Counted from the stretch's first letter, positions 52,388 to 62,928 are shown. The stretch is DNA of 64,000 bases from Rhizobium sp. Leaf371 (GCF_001424045.1 NZ_LMQB01000001.1:160083-224082), one strand, 5' to 3'. A program made the numbers and translations. Notes: generated from the letters alone by a model not told the origin.

Positions 52388-52862
52388 AGCGCCTGCCGCG
52401 CTCCTTCTCCGCCCTGCGATGACGGGCGTCCCGGCGCCCATCGCGTTTCCCCACAACCATACAGGGTTTTGCCTCATTCGTCAGGCAAATCCCTGTGAAC
52501 GGTCGTTACATTTCGTGGCGTCGCAGGCCTTGGTTTCGCGCGCGTTAACGGCTTGCCGCATCTCGCGCAAAGCGTGTTTCCTGAAGAATTACAGCCGGAT
52601 GCGCTCGGCGCGAACGGGCGCCTGCGTTGCAGCGCAAGTCACTGATATGCTTAAAATGTAACCTGCTGCTGCATCCATCCCGGCCCTTTGCCGCGGAAAC
52701 CGCCAGATTTTGTCCTGCTGGAAAAGAATCTGTTGGGTGCCTTCTTTTTGTGCTTTTCTTTTCGAGCGAAAACAGTATGGAATCCCCGCAAACGTCGGGT
52801 CCTCAATGGACTGCAGAACAAGAGGCCGGACCCGCCAAGGGATCTGGTCCAGGGGAAAATAG
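52388..52862. promoter_or_regulatory. Long leader/promoter region of the amino-acid importer operon
   Basis: 475 bp between cysQ and livH with no convincing gene. A possible sigma-70 promoter is TTGCAG (52627-52632) and TAAAAT (52652-52657), but the spacer of 19 bp is long. It would leave a leader of about 200 nt, including a T-rich tract and a weak inverted repeat (CGGGTCC and GGACCCG near 52796 and 52834). Regulation by nitrogen state is likely but no site is clear. Confidence 0.35.
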
Positions 52863-53765
52863 ATGGTGTATTTCGTCCAGCAGCTCGTCAACGGGCTGAC
52901 TCTCGGATCTATCTACGGCATGATCGCCATCGGCTATACGATGGTCTACGGCATTATCGGCATGATCAACTTCGCCCATGGCGATATCTTCATGCTGGGC
53001 AGCTTCGCGGCCCTCATCGTCTTCCTGATCCTCACGACCCTCTTTGCCGGCATCCCCGTCGTCCTCGCCCTGCTGGTGATGATGATCGTGGCCATGCTGC
53101 TGGCGGGCCTGTGGAACTGGACGATCGAGCGGATCGCCTACCGGCCGTTGCGCGGTTCGTTCCGGCTTGCGCCGCTGATCACGGCCATCGGCATGTCGAT
53201 CGCGCTGTCCAACTTCATCCAGGTGGTGCAGGGCCCCCGCAACAAGCCGATCCCGCCGCTGATCAATTCCAACTATCAGGTGCTCGGCATCTCGATCTCG
53301 CTGAAGCAGATCGTGATCATCGTCGTCACCGCCGTCCTGCTCACCATCTTCTGGTACATCGTCAACAAGACGCCGCTCGGCCGCGCCCAGCGCGCCACCG
53401 AGCAGGACCGCAAGATGGCCGCGCTGCTCGGCATCGACGTGGACCGCACGATTTCCATCACCTTCATCATGGGCGCCGCACTCGCCGCCGTCGCGGGCAC
53501 GATGTACCTGATGTATTACGGTGTTTCTGTCTTCACCGACGGCTTCATCCCCGGCGTCAAGGCCTTCACGGCGGCCGTTCTCGGGGGCATCGGCTCGCTG
53601 CCGGGTGCCGTCCTCGGCGGCATCCTCATCGGCCTCATCGAGAGCCTGTGGTCGGCCTATTTCTCCATCGCCTACAAGGACGTCGCAACCTTCGTCATCC
53701 TCGCGGTCGTTCTGATTTTCAAGCCGACCGGCATTCTCGGCCGGCCCGAAGTGGAGAAGGTATAA
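52863..53765 (+). CDS. livH: Branched-chain/general amino-acid ABC permease LivH (BraD)
   Basis: 300-residue inner-membrane permease. The start [20 protein letters not shown] and [20 protein letters not shown] are hallmarks of LivH. About eight membrane segments; the conserved [18 protein letters not shown] loop contacts the ATPase. AGGGG about 7 nt before the ATG. First gene of an operon in the order livH-livM-livG-livF-small membrane protein-binding protein, the same as Rhizobium leguminosarum braDEFGC, which imports many amino acids. Confidence 0.95.
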   Translation: MVYFVQQLVNGLTLGSIYGMIAIGYTMVYGIIGMINFAHGDIFMLGSFAALIVFLILTTLFAGIPVVLALLVMMIVAMLLAGLWNWTIERIAYRPLRGSFRLAPLITAIGMSIALSNFIQVVQGPRNKPIPPLINSNYQVLGISISLKQIVIIVVTAVLLTIFWYIVNKTPLGRAQRATEQDRKMAALLGIDVDRTISITFIMGAALAAVAGTMYLMYYGVSVFTDGFIPGVKAFTAAVLGGIGSLPGAVLGGILIGLIESLWSAYFSIAYKDVATFVILAVVLIFKPTGILGRPEVEKV

Positions 53766-53769
53766 GTCC

Positions 53770-55188
53770 ATGGCGAACATTTCCTCTCCCGTTTCCCCGC
53801 CGCCCGCATCGAAGCCGCATGCAGAACCCAGCATCATGGCGCGTGCGTTCAAGGAAGCCTTTTTCGCGGGTCTCGTCTCGCTCGGCCTCTTCTGCCTTTT
53901 CGTCGGCGTTGAGACCTATCAGAACATCAACAACGAACTTGTCTGGCGCATGCGCTGGGGCCTGCTGGCGGTCTTCGTTCTCGTCGCCGCCGTCGGCCGC
54001 TTCGTCAACGTCGCCTTCATCCGGCCGGCGCTCGACAAGCGAAAGCTGGAAAAGGCCAAGAGCGGCATCCTCGAGGTTTCCGAAGACAAGGGTTTCTTCC
54101 ACCGCCATTTCCTGAAGATCGCGCTCATCGCGCTTCTGATCTACCCGCCGGTGTCGGTGATGCTGCGCGGCGTTCAGGGCTCGCTGCTTCTGGTCGACAA
54201 TTTCGGCATCCAGATCCTGATCTACGTGATGCTGGCCTGGGGTCTGAACATCGTGGTCGGCCTTGCCGGCCTGCTCGACCTCGGCTACGTCGCCTTCTAC
54301 GCGGTCGGCGCCTATTCCTACGCGCTGCTCTCCACCCATTTCGGTCTGTCCTTCTGGGTTCTCCTGCCGCTCGCCGGCATTTTCGCCGCACTCTGGGGCA
54401 TCATCCTCGGCTTCCCGGTTCTGCGTCTGCGCGGCGACTATCTCGCCATCGTCACGCTTGCCTTCGGTGAAATCATCCGGCTTGTGCTGATCAACTGGAC
54501 GGAAGTGACCAAGGGAACCTTCGGCATCTCCGGCATCGCCAAGGCATCGATCTTCGGCATCTGGTCGTTCGACGTCGGCTCGCCGTCGAACTTCGCCAAG
54601 TCCTTCGGCCTGCCGATGTCGTCGGCCTATTACAAGATCTTCCTGTTCTACGTGATCCTGCTCCTCTGCATGCTCACGGCCTATGTGACGATCCGCCTGC
54701 GCCGCATGCCGATCGGCCGTGCCTGGGAAGCGCTGCGGGAAGACGAGATCGCCTGCCGCTCGCTCGGCATCAACACGGTGACGACCAAGCTGACGGCCTT
54801 TGCGACCGGCGCCATGTTCGGCGGTTTCGCCGGCTCGTTCTTCGCCGCGCGCCAGGGCTTCGTCTCGCCGGAGAGCTTCGTGTTCATCGAGTCCGCCGTC
54901 ATCCTCGCCATCGTCGTTCTCGGCGGCATGGGGTCGCTGACCGGCATCGCCATTGCCGCGGTCGTCATGGTCGGGGGAACGGAACTGCTGCGTGAAATGA
55001 ACTTCCTCAAGGTCGTGTTCGGCCCCGAGTTTACGCCGGAACTCTATCGCATGCTGATCTTCGGTCTCGCCATGGTGGTCGTGATGCTGTTCAAGCCGCG
55101 CGGCTTCGTCGGATCGCGTGCGCCGTCGGCCTTCCTTCACACCCGAAAGAACGTGTCCGGAAGCTTTACCAAGGAAGGGCACGGCTGA
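53770..55188 (+). CDS. livM: Branched-chain/general amino-acid ABC permease LivM (BraE)
   Basis: 472-residue permease, longer than typical LivM because of an N-terminal extension with two extra hydrophobic segments and a charged stretch ([20 protein letters not shown]). The core has [40 protein letters not shown] and the ATPase-contact loop [17 protein letters not shown]. Its stop codon shares a base with the next start (TGATG). The extension is common in rhizobial BraE proteins. Confidence 0.94.
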   Translation: MANISSPVSPPPASKPHAEPSIMARAFKEAFFAGLVSLGLFCLFVGVETYQNINNELVWRMRWGLLAVFVLVAAVGRFVNVAFIRPALDKRKLEKAKSGILEVSEDKGFFHRHFLKIALIALLIYPPVSVMLRGVQGSLLLVDNFGIQILIYVMLAWGLNIVVGLAGLLDLGYVAFYAVGAYSYALLSTHFGLSFWVLLPLAGIFAALWGIILGFPVLRLRGDYLAIVTLAFGEIIRLVLINWTEVTKGTFGISGIAKASIFGIWSFDVGSPSNFAKSFGLPMSSAYYKIFLFYVILLLCMLTAYVTIRLRRMPIGRAWEALREDEIACRSLGINTVTTKLTAFATGAMFGGFAGSFFAARQGFVSPESFVFIESAVILAIVVLGGMGSLTGIAIAAVVMVGGTELLREMNFLKVVFGPEFTPELYRMLIFGLAMVVVMLFKPRGFVGSRAPSAFLHTRKNVSGSFTKEGHG

Positions 55189-56096
55189 TGGTTACGGGAA
55201 CGGCGACGACAATGTCCAAGGATCCAATCCTCAAGGTCGAACATCTCTCCATGCGCTTCGGCGGCCTGATGGCCATCAACGATTTCTCGTTCGAAGCCAC
55301 GCGCGGCGAGATTACCGCCCTCATCGGCCCGAACGGGGCCGGAAAGACCACCGTGTTCAACTGCATCACCGGCTTCTACAAGCCGACCATGGGCATGATC
55401 ACGATGCGCCAGAAGAGCGGCCAGGAGTTCCTGCTGGAACGCCTGCCGGACTTCGAAATCACCAAGCGGGCGAAGGTCGCCCGGACGTTCCAGAACATCC
55501 GCCTGTTCTCGGGCCTGACGGTGCTGGAAAACCTGCTGGTCGCGCAGCACAATGCGCTGATGCGCGCGTCGGGCTACACCATTCTCGGCCTGCTCGGCTT
55601 TCCCGCCTACAAGAAGGCGTCGCTCGCCAGCATCGAGCTGGCGAAGTACTGGCTCGACAAGGCGTCGCTGACCGACCGTGCCGACGATCCGGCCGGCGAC
55701 CTGCCTTACGGCGCCCAGCGTCGCCTGGAAATCGCGCGCGCGATGTGCACCGAGCCGGAGCTTCTCTGCCTGGACGAACCGGCCGCCGGTCTCAACCCGC
55801 GCGAGTCGCTGGCGCTCAACACGCTGCTGCGCGACATCCGCACGGACACCGGCACCTCGATCCTGCTGATCGAGCACGACATGTCCGTTGTCATGGAAAT
55901 CTCCGACCACGTCGTCGTGCTGGAATACGGACAGAAGATCTCGGATGGCAATCCGCAATTCGTACAGAACGACCCGAAGGTCATCGCGGCCTATCTCGGT
56001 GTCGAGGATGATGAGGTCGACGAGGTGATCGCGGAAGTGGAAGAGGTTGCGGCAACCGTCGGTCACGGAACCGGCCACACGGGAGAGCGCCCATGA
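55188..56096 (+). CDS. livG: Branched-chain/general amino-acid ABC ATPase LivG (BraF)
   Basis: 302-residue ATPase. Walker A GPNGAGKTT, LivG-specific VARTFQNIRLFSGLTVLENL, signature-like LPYGAQRRLEIARAM, Walker B LLCLDEPAAGLNP and the switch His in LLIEHDMSVVM. AAGGAAGGG 7 nt before the ATG at 55188 supports this start over an internal ATG 24 nt later. The C-terminal extension is acidic (DDEVDEVIAEVEEVAATV). It overlaps livF by 4 nt. Confidence 0.95.
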   Translation: MVTGTATTMSKDPILKVEHLSMRFGGLMAINDFSFEATRGEITALIGPNGAGKTTVFNCITGFYKPTMGMITMRQKSGQEFLLERLPDFEITKRAKVARTFQNIRLFSGLTVLENLLVAQHNALMRASGYTILGLLGFPAYKKASLASIELAKYWLDKASLTDRADDPAGDLPYGAQRRLEIARAMCTEPELLCLDEPAAGLNPRESLALNTLLRDIRTDTGTSILLIEHDMSVVMEISDHVVVLEYGQKISDGNPQFVQNDPKVIAAYLGVEDDEVDEVIAEVEEVAATVGHGTGHTGERP

Positions 56097-56815
56097 GCCC
56101 GCTTCTTCACGTCAAGGGCGTCGAAACCTATTACGGCAACATCCGCGCACTCGGCGGCGTCGATGTCGTCGTGGAACCGGGCGAGATCGTCTGCATGATC
56201 GGCGCGAACGGCGCCGGCAAGTCGACGCTGATGATGACGATCTGCGGCAGCCCGCAGGCGCGCACCGGATCGGTCATTTTCGACGGCCAGGACATCACCC
56301 GGATGCCGACCCACGAGATCGCCCGGCTGCGCATCGCCCAGTCGCCCGAGGGGCGGCGCATCTTCCCGCGCATGACGGTCTACGAAAACCTGCAGATGGG
56401 TGCGAGCCTCGACAACCTCAAATATTTCAACGAGGACATCGAGAAGATCTTCACGCTGTTTCCGCGCTTGAAGGAGCGCCAGTCGCAGCGCGGCGGCACG
56501 CTTTCGGGCGGCGAGCAGCAGATGCTGTCGATCGGTCGCGCCCTGATGGCGCGTCCGAAGCTCCTGCTTCTCGACGAGCCGTCGCTCGGTCTCGCGCCGC
56601 TGATCGTCAAGGGCATCTTCGCCGCGATCAAGAAGCTGAACGAGGAAGAGGGGCTCACCGTGTTCCTCGTCGAGCAGAACGCGTTTGCCGCGCTCAAGCT
56701 GTCGCATCGCGGCTATGTCATGGTCAACGGACAGGTGACGATGAGCGGCGGCGGTCGCGAGCTGCTGGCCAATCCCGAAGTGCGCGCCGCCTATCTCGAA
56801 GGCGGGCACCATTGA
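56093..56815 (+). CDS. livF: Branched-chain/general amino-acid ABC ATPase LivF (BraG)
   Basis: 240-residue ATPase. Walker A GANGAGKST, LivF-type SPEGRRIFPRMTVYENLQMG, signature TLSGGEQQMLSIGRALM, Walker B LLLLDEPSLGLAP and switch His region replaced by LVEQN as usual in LivF. It pairs with LivG to drive import. GGGAG 5 nt before the ATG; coupled to livG by overlap. Confidence 0.95.
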   Translation: MSPLLHVKGVETYYGNIRALGGVDVVVEPGEIVCMIGANGAGKSTLMMTICGSPQARTGSVIFDGQDITRMPTHEIARLRIAQSPEGRRIFPRMTVYENLQMGASLDNLKYFNEDIEKIFTLFPRLKERQSQRGGTLSGGEQQMLSIGRALMARPKLLLLDEPSLGLAPLIVKGIFAAIKKLNEEEGLTVFLVEQNAFAALKLSHRGYVMVNGQVTMSGGGRELLANPEVRAAYLEGGHH

Positions 56816-56854
56816 GCGCCGCTTTCTTCATCCCACCCACCGGGAGTTTCTGAC

Positions 56855-57199
56855 ATGCAGGGCATTCTTCACGAAGAGCCTTCGATCCTTCAGTTCATGC
56901 TGATCACCTGCGTGCTCGGCGGCTGGGCGGCGTGGCGCACGGGCAAGAGCGTCGCGGACGGCTGGCAGACCTACACGACCGTGCTGATCTATACGGCGCT
57001 GCTCGGCCTCGGCATCCGTTTCGTGCATCACGCACTGTTCAACGGCACGATGTTCAGCCTCCACTTTTACCTTGTGGACACGATCATTCTTTTGCTGTTT
57101 TCTACCGCTGGCTTCCGCTTCTACCGGACGCGCCAGATGGTCAACAGCTACTACTGGCTTTACGAAAAGGCGTCGCCTTTCTCGTGGAAGAACAAATAA
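56855..57199 (+). CDS. DUF6867 small membrane protein of the amino-acid importer operon
   Basis: 114-residue membrane protein with three hydrophobic segments (about 14-24, 42-58 and 70-88) and a Tyr-rich C-terminus (YRTRQMVNSYYWLYEKASPF). It matches the family found between livF and the binding-protein gene in rhizobia (DUF6867 as I recall it). GGGAG 8 nt before the ATG. Fixed position in the operon suggests an accessory part of the transporter; its role is not established. Confidence 0.8.
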   Translation: MQGILHEEPSILQFMLITCVLGGWAAWRTGKSVADGWQTYTTVLIYTALLGLGIRFVHHALFNGTMFSLHFYLVDTIILLLFSTAGFRFYRTRQMVNSYYWLYEKASPFSWKNK

Positions 57200-57310
57200 T
57201 AAGGGAACAGCCGCAGGCGCATCGCCTCGGCCACAACGAACACCGGCGCAGCAGAGTGGGAACTGCGTTGGCTATGGCAACAGACCCGCTTGAAAATTGG
57301 GAGTTACAGG

Positions 57311-58426
57311 ATGAAGAAGTCACTTTTGTCGGCTGTTGCGCTGACGGCGATGGTCGCGTTCAGCGGCCAGGCCTGGGCGGACATCACGATCGCTGTTGCC
57401 GGTCCGCTGACCGGCCCGAACGCCGCTTTCGGCGCGCAGCTCCAGAAGGGTGCCGAGCAGGCAGCCGCTGACATCAACGCCGCCGGCGGCATCAACGGCG
57501 AGCAGATCAAGATCGTTCTCGGCGACGACGTGTCCGACCCGAAGCAGGGCATCTCGGTTGCCAACAAGTTCGTTGCCGACGGCGTGAAGTATGTCATCGG
57601 TCACTTCAACTCGGGCGTTTCGATCCCCGCGTCGGAAGTCTACGCCGAAAACGGCATCCTCGAAATCACCCCGGCTGCCACCAACCCTGTTTTCACCGAG
57701 CGCGGCCTGTGGAACACGTTCCGCACCTGCGGCCGTGACGACCAGCAGGGCGGCGTTGCCGGCGCCTACCTCGTCGAGAAGTTCAAGGACGCCAAGGTCG
57801 CCGTCATTCATGACAAGACGCCTTACGGCCAGGGCCTTGCCGACGAAACCAAGAAGGCGATGAACGCTGCCGGCATGACGGAAGTCATGTACGAAGGCGT
57901 CAACACCGGCGACAAGGATTTCTCGGCCCTCATCGCCAAGATGAAGGAAGCCGGCGTCTCGATCATCTACTGGGGCGGTCTCCACACGGAAGCCGGCCTG
58001 ATCATCCGCCAGTCGGCCGATCAGGGCCTCAAGGCAACGCTCGTTTCGGGCGACGGTATCGTCTCCAACGAACTGGCCTCGATCGCGGGCGACGCGGTTG
58101 CCGGCACGCTCAACACTTTCGGCCCCGATCCGACGCTCCGCCCGGAGAACAAGGAACTGGTCGAGAAGTTCAAGGCCGCCGGCTTCAACCCGGAAGCCTA
58201 CACGCTCTACTCCTACGCCGCCCTGCAGACGATCGCAGAAGCTGCCAAGATTGCCGGCTCCATCGATTCCGAGACCGTCGCCACCGCGATGAAGGAAAAG
58301 GGTCCGTTCAAGACCGTTCTCGGCGACATGTCCTTCGACGAAAAGGGCGACCCGAAGCTTCCCGGCTACATCATGTACGAGTGGAAGAAGGGCCCGGACG
58401 GCAAGTACAGCTACTTCCCGCAGTAA
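57311..58426 (+). CDS. braC: Branched-chain/general amino-acid binding protein (LivJ/BraC)
   Basis: 371-residue periplasmic binding protein. Signal peptide [20 protein letters not shown] ending at AWA, then the Leu/Ile/Val-binding fold: [45 protein letters not shown] and [14 protein letters not shown] are characteristic. GGGAG 7 nt before the ATG at 57311 sets the start. Last gene of the operon, followed by a strong intrinsic terminator. Confidence 0.95.
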   Translation: MKKSLLSAVALTAMVAFSGQAWADITIAVAGPLTGPNAAFGAQLQKGAEQAAADINAAGGINGEQIKIVLGDDVSDPKQGISVANKFVADGVKYVIGHFNSGVSIPASEVYAENGILEITPAATNPVFTERGLWNTFRTCGRDDQQGGVAGAYLVEKFKDAKVAVIHDKTPYGQGLADETKKAMNAAGMTEVMYEGVNTGDKDFSALIAKMKEAGVSIIYWGGLHTEAGLIIRQSADQGLKATLVSGDGIVSNELASIAGDAVAGTLNTFGPDPTLRPENKELVEKFKAAGFNPEAYTLYSYAALQTIAEAAKIAGSIDSETVATAMKEKGPFKTVLGDMSFDEKGDPKLPGYIMYEWKKGPDGKYSYFPQ

Positions 58427-58464
58427 TCACGGCATCGCGGCTCCGGCCGCCTTGTCCGAAACGA

Positions 58465-58494
58465 GGAAAGCCCGGCCCTGCGCCGGGCTTTTCC
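58465..58494 (+). terminator. Intrinsic terminator of the amino-acid importer operon
   Basis: GGAAAGCCCGGC pairs with GCCGGGCTTTTCC around a 5-nt loop, with TTTT in the descending arm, 38 nt after the braC stop. Classic GC stem plus T-run. Confidence 0.92.
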
Positions 58495-58621
58495 GTGCCT
58501 GCGGGTTCGCCGTTCTGTCAAGCTCGGTGCAGGGGACGGCGTTCTTCTGACACAGGTGCTACGAGACGCTGCGGATGGGGTGACGTCCGATCATCCGGAC
58601 GCGATCGGCTGTCACGCCGAC

Positions 58622-59536
58622 TCAGGCTTGGCGCAGCGCATTCGTCGCCTTCACCGCGGCCGAGGCCCGGTTTTCGACGCCGAGCTTCACATAGATCTGC
58701 TCGAGGTGCTTGTTGACGGTGCGGGCGGAGAGGCCGAGGATTTCGGCGATGTCGCGGTTGGCCTTGCCCTTGGCGATCCAGACGAGCACCTCGGCTTCGC
58801 GCATGGTCAGCGAAAAATGGCGGCGCAGCGCTTCCTCGTCGCTGGTCTGGCTGACGGCGGTGAGGCGAAACAGGTATTCGTCGCTGCCGATCGCGCCGAG
58901 GAAAGCAAGGTGCAGGACGGGCACGCCGTCGCTTTCGACGATGAGGGGGGCATCCTTCGTGCCGGTCCGGTCGCGCAGAAACTGGGCGATCCGACCGGAC
59001 ATGGCGGCGAGGCCATCGTTCGAGCCGATGGCGGTCTCGACCAGCCGCGTCGCCTGGGGGGTCGACCAGTGCAGCGCGCCATCGCCGCGCACCGCCAGCA
59101 GGTGCCGGCCGGCAGCGTCGAGCGCGACGCGAGCGCTCTGCGCCGAGCGGGCGTTGCCGAGGTGGACACGGATGCGGGCGCGCAATTCGTCGATGTTGAT
59201 CGGCTTGGAGAGATAGTCCACCCCGCCGGATTCGAGCGCATGGACGATGTGCTCCGTCTCCGTCAGCCCGGTCATGAAGATCACCGGCACCGGGGCGATG
59301 TCGGCCAGCGCCTTCAGCCGCCGACAGGTGTCGAAGCCGTCCATATCCGGCATGACCGCATCCATCAGCACGATGTCGGGCGTGATCTTGTCCACGACCT
59401 TCAGCGCTGCCGGGCCGGAGGTGGCGATCAGCACCGAAAAGCCGGATTGCTCCAGCGCGTCGGTGAGAAAGCCGAGGGTCTCCGGGCTGTCATCGACGAT
59501 CAGGACGATATCGCGGGGGCGGGGGGTCTCACTCAC
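58622..59536 (-). CDS. LuxR/NarL-type response regulator
   Basis: 304-residue regulator. Receiver domain (about 8-125) with IVDDSPE, phospho-acceptor Asp in VLMDAVMPD and Lys in LSKPI; a PAS-like middle region; C-terminal LuxR helix-turn-helix (LTMREAEVLVWIAKGKANRD, then LGLSARTVNKHLEQIYVKLG). It overlaps the NCS1-type hybrid kinase gene by 4 nt (ATGA), so the two are a cognate pair. The likely target is the divergent urtA promoter beyond the kinase gene. Confidence 0.92.
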   Translation of the reverse strand: MSETPRPRDIVLIVDDSPETLGFLTDALEQSGFSVLIATSGPAALKVVDKITPDIVLMDAVMPDMDGFDTCRRLKALADIAPVPVIFMTGLTETEHIVHALESGGVDYLSKPINIDELRARIRVHLGNARSAQSARVALDAAGRHLLAVRGDGALHWSTPQATRLVETAIGSNDGLAAMSGRIAQFLRDRTGTKDAPLIVESDGVPVLHLAFLGAIGSDEYLFRLTAVSQTSDEEALRRHFSLTMREAEVLVWIAKGKANRDIAEILGLSARTVNKHLEQIYVKLGVENRASAAVKATNALRQA

Positions 59537-62500
59537 CGGCGATCTCCTTCCGCCAAGGGGTCGCTGCGCATGGCGGCGGTTTCGAGGAAGGTGGCATAGC
59601 CGGCCATGTCGAAGGCCTGGACATAGGCGCGCGCGGCGTCTGCGAAGGGCTGGTGGGCAGCGTCGCGCGCGAGTTCGGCGAGTTTTGCCTCGATGCCCCT
59701 GATATAGCCGATTTCGCCCAGCCGGATGAGTTCTTCGATGTGGGAGGCCTCCGGCACGAGGATCGTCGGCGGCGCGACGGGCTCCGCCTGCGTCGCGGGG
59801 TCGTCATGCGTCCAGGTCAGGCCGAGATGAAGGGCGATCTTGCCCTTGAGCTGACGGATGTCGAAGGGCTTGGCGAGCGTGTCGTTGTGGCCGATATGCT
59901 GGCTGGCAAGGCTGCCGTCGCCAATATTGGCTGACAGCATGACGATGGGCGCCGCCTGTCCATGCTCGCGCAGGCGCGAGACGAGTTGCCAGCCGCTCAT
60001 GCCGGGCATGGAGATGTCCACAAGAAAGAGGTCGGGCTTGATGCCCTCGATCAGCGTCAGGCATTCGGCGCCGCCGATGGCGGTGAGGACCACGAAGTCG
60101 AGCGGGATCAGCACCTCGCGCATCAGTTCGCGGTGATCCTCGTTGTCATCGACCACGACGATGGTGCGGCGGGGGCCGGCATAGCCGGTAACGGCGCGCG
60201 ACGGCGGCGGAACGGCGGCGGGATGGGCGATGGCCGACAGCATCAGCCGCACGCGAAAGGTCGAGCCCTTGTCGCGCTCGCTCGTCACGAGGATTTCGCC
60301 GCCCAGCGTCTCGGTGAGGAGACGGGTGATCGTGAGGCCGAGCCCGAGACCGGGCATCGGCCGGATCGTCTCGGCTTCGCCGCGCTGGAACGGCTCGAAG
60401 ATGCGCGGCCGGTCGGCCTCCGAAATGCCGCGGCCCGTATCGGTCACGGTGAAGGTCGCGACCTGGCTGCGATAGGTGACCTCGAAGCTCACGAGCCCGC
60501 GATCGGTGAACTTGATGGCGTTTGAAAGAAGGTTGACGAGGATCTGGCGCAGGCGTTTCTCGTCGGCGCGCACATGCGTCGGCAGGCCGGGCGCGCGCCG
60601 ATGCTCGAAGGCCAGCCCCTTCGCCTGGGCCTGCGGGCGGAACATATCGACGATCTGATCGAGAAAATCCTGGATGTTGATCTCGTTGGAGAACACCTGC
60701 AGCCGTCCGGCCTCGATGCGGGAAATGTCGAGCAGGCCGTCGATCAGCCCGGAGAGGTGATCGGCGCTGCGCTTGATGACGCGGATGGCCGCCTGCCGGG
60801 GGGCGGGGATCGTCTCGTCGCGTTCGAGAATCTGGGCATAGCCCATGACGGCGTTGAGCGGCGTGCGCAGTTCGTGGCTGAGGCCGACGACGTAGCGGCT
60901 CTTGGCGCGGTTGGCGGCCTCGGCGGTTTCCTTGGCATATTGCAGGGCGGCGTCGGTCTTCTTGTGGGCCGCGATTTCCTTGAGCAGCAGCGTGTTCTGC
61001 CGCGAGGATTCCTCCTCGGCGACGAGGCGGCTGTCATGCGCGAGCACATAGAACCAGCAGACGACGCCGGTGACGACCGTGAACACGAAGAAGACGATGC
61101 CGATGGTGCGGTTGATCACCTCGGCGGCCATCGGCGAGGCCGATCCGGTCTGGTAGGCGATCATCGCGAGGATGGCGCCGATGGCGGAGACGGCGATGAC
61201 GACGGCCGTGGCGTAGCGGCCAAGGCGGCTCGAAAGCGCCGCGACGATCCGCTCGGGCAGCAGCCTGCGGGCGACGGCTGCGGTCTGGGCGTTGACCCGC
61301 GCATGCGGCTTGCAGACATCGTGGCAGCGGCTGTCGAGCGAGCAGCAGAGCGAACAGATCGGCGCGGAATAGGCCGGGCAATAGGCCATGTCCTCCGGCT
61401 CGAACGGGTGCTGGCAGATGGAGCAGGTGATGGTGCTCAGGCTCTTCCAGTGTGCGCGCGGCTTTCGCGCGAGGTAGTAGCGCCCGCGCGTGGCATAGGC
61501 GATGGCCGGGGAAACGAGGAAGGCGACAAGGGTGACATAGGTCGACAGTGACGCCAGAATGGTGCCGAAAAGGCCGAAATGCGCGGCAAGCGCGACGCCG
61601 GCCGCGGTGAACATGGCGCCGAGACCGACCGGGTTGATGTCGTAGAGATGCGCGCGCTTGAACTCGATGCCCGGCGGGGAAAGGCCGAGCGGCTTGTTGA
61701 TGAAGAGATCGGCCGACAGCGTGCAGAGCCAGGACATGGCGATGATCGAGAACACGCCGAGGGTCGCTTCGAGCAGCGTGTAGATGCCGAACTCCATGAG
61801 GAGCAGGGCGATGGCGACATTGAACACCAGCCAGACGACCCGGCCGGGGTGACTGTGCGTCAGGCGGGAGAAGAAGTTCGACCAGGCGAGCGAGCCCGCA
61901 TAGGCGTTCATCACGTTGATCTTCAGCTGGGAGACCACGACGAAGGCCGCCATCAGCACCAGGGCCGCAGTGTCGTTCGGGATCATGTAGCCGAAGGCCG
62001 TGAGATACATGTGCGAGGGGTCCGCCGCCTGGCCGGCCGGCACGCCGGTCGAGAGCGTCAGCACGGCCAGGAACGAGCCGGCAAGCAGCTTTGGCACGCC
62101 CACCACCACCCAGCCGGGACCGGCCAGGAAGACGGCAAAGCGATGCCGCCACTTCTTCATGCCTTCCGGCGGCAGGAAGCGCAGAAAATCCACCTGCTCG
62201 CCGATCTGCGGCATGAGGGCAAGGATGACGGCGGACGCCGCGCCGAACTCGATGAGATCGAACGGCGCTGTGCCCCCCACCTCGGCGTTGGAATGGGCGA
62301 TGCCGGCAAAGGCGCGCCAGAGGTCGAATTTTTCCCAGTCCGAAAAGGCGATGAAGACGAAGGGCAGGATGTTGAGGACGATCCAGAAGGGCTGCGTGAC
62401 GAGCTGGAAGCGGGAGATGAGCTGGACGCCGTAGATGACGAGCGGAATGACGACGACCGCGCTGATGATGTAGCCGATCCAGAGCGGGATGCCGAAGGCG

Positions 62501-62928
62501 AGGTTCAGCGCCCCGGTCATGATCGATGCCTCGATGGCGAACAGCATGAAGGTGAAGCTGGCATAGATCAGCGAGGTGATGGTGGAGCCGATATAGCCGA
62601 AGCTCGCGCCGCGCGTCAGCAGGTCGATATCGACCCCGTGGCGGATGGCGTAGCGGCTGATCGGCATGCCAATGACGAGCATGGCGACGGCGGCGGCGAT
62701 GATGGCGTAAAAGGCGTTGGTGGTGCCGTAGGAGAGGGTGATCGTGCCGCCGATCGCCTCCAGCGCCAGGAACGAGATCGCGCCGATGGCGGTCTGCGAG
62801 ATGCGGCTTGCCGAAAACCTGCGGGCGCTCTTGGCGGTGAAGCGCAGGGCATAGTCTTCCAGCGTCTGGTCGGCGACCCAGCGATTGTATTCGCGCCGGA
62901 CCGGAATGATGCGCTGCCGGGCTGTCAT
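59533..62928 (-). CDS. Hybrid histidine kinase with NCS1 permease-like sensor domain
   Basis: 1131 residues. About 20-490: an NCS1 (cytosine/purine permease-like) domain with some twelve membrane segments. 502-539: eight cysteines in CSIC, YCP, CSLCC, CHDVC spacing, likely a zinc or redox site. 570-630: two more membrane helices. HisKA with His685 in LSHELRTPLNAV; ATPase with NLLSNAIKFTD and TDTGRGIS; receiver with Asp971 (LVDISMPG) and Lys1020; about 100 helical C-terminal residues. The start is at the family N-terminus; an upstream ATG extends it by 32 residues. It should sense an external nitrogen compound and signal to the adjacent LuxR-type regulator. Confidence 0.9.
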   Translation of the reverse strand: MTARQRIIPVRREYNRWVADQTLEDYALRFTAKSARRFSASRISQTAIGAISFLALEAIGGTITLSYGTTNAFYAIIAAAVAMLVIGMPISRYAIRHGVDIDLLTRGASFGYIGSTITSLIYASFTFMLFAIEASIMTGALNLAFGIPLWIGYIISAVVVIPLVIYGVQLISRFQLVTQPFWIVLNILPFVFIAFSDWEKFDLWRAFAGIAHSNAEVGGTAPFDLIEFGAASAVILALMPQIGEQVDFLRFLPPEGMKKWRHRFAVFLAGPGWVVVGVPKLLAGSFLAVLTLSTGVPAGQAADPSHMYLTAFGYMIPNDTAALVLMAAFVVVSQLKINVMNAYAGSLAWSNFFSRLTHSHPGRVVWLVFNVAIALLLMEFGIYTLLEATLGVFSIIAMSWLCTLSADLFINKPLGLSPPGIEFKRAHLYDINPVGLGAMFTAAGVALAAHFGLFGTILASLSTYVTLVAFLVSPAIAYATRGRYYLARKPRAHWKSLSTITCSICQHPFEPEDMAYCPAYSAPICSLCCSLDSRCHDVCKPHARVNAQTAAVARRLLPERIVAALSSRLGRYATAVVIAVSAIGAILAMIAYQTGSASPMAAEVINRTIGIVFFVFTVVTGVVCWFYVLAHDSRLVAEEESSRQNTLLLKEIAAHKKTDAALQYAKETAEAANRAKSRYVVGLSHELRTPLNAVMGYAQILERDETIPAPRQAAIRVIKRSADHLSGLIDGLLDISRIEAGRLQVFSNEINIQDFLDQIVDMFRPQAQAKGLAFEHRRAPGLPTHVRADEKRLRQILVNLLSNAIKFTDRGLVSFEVTYRSQVATFTVTDTGRGISEADRPRIFEPFQRGEAETIRPMPGLGLGLTITRLLTETLGGEILVTSERDKGSTFRVRLMLSAIAHPAAVPPPSRAVTGYAGPRRTIVVVDDNEDHRELMREVLIPLDFVVLTAIGGAECLTLIEGIKPDLFLVDISMPGMSGWQLVSRLREHGQAAPIVMLSANIGDGSLASQHIGHNDTLAKPFDIRQLKGKIALHLGLTWTHDDPATQAEPVAPPTILVPEASHIEELIRLGEIGYIRGIEAKLAELARDAAHQPFADAARAYVQAFDMAGYATFLETAAMRSDPLAEGDRR

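Noticed and set aside
58465-58494. Considered as a riboswitch or regulatory stem
   Set aside because: The compact GC stem followed by TTTT after the last gene of an operon is simply an intrinsic terminator.
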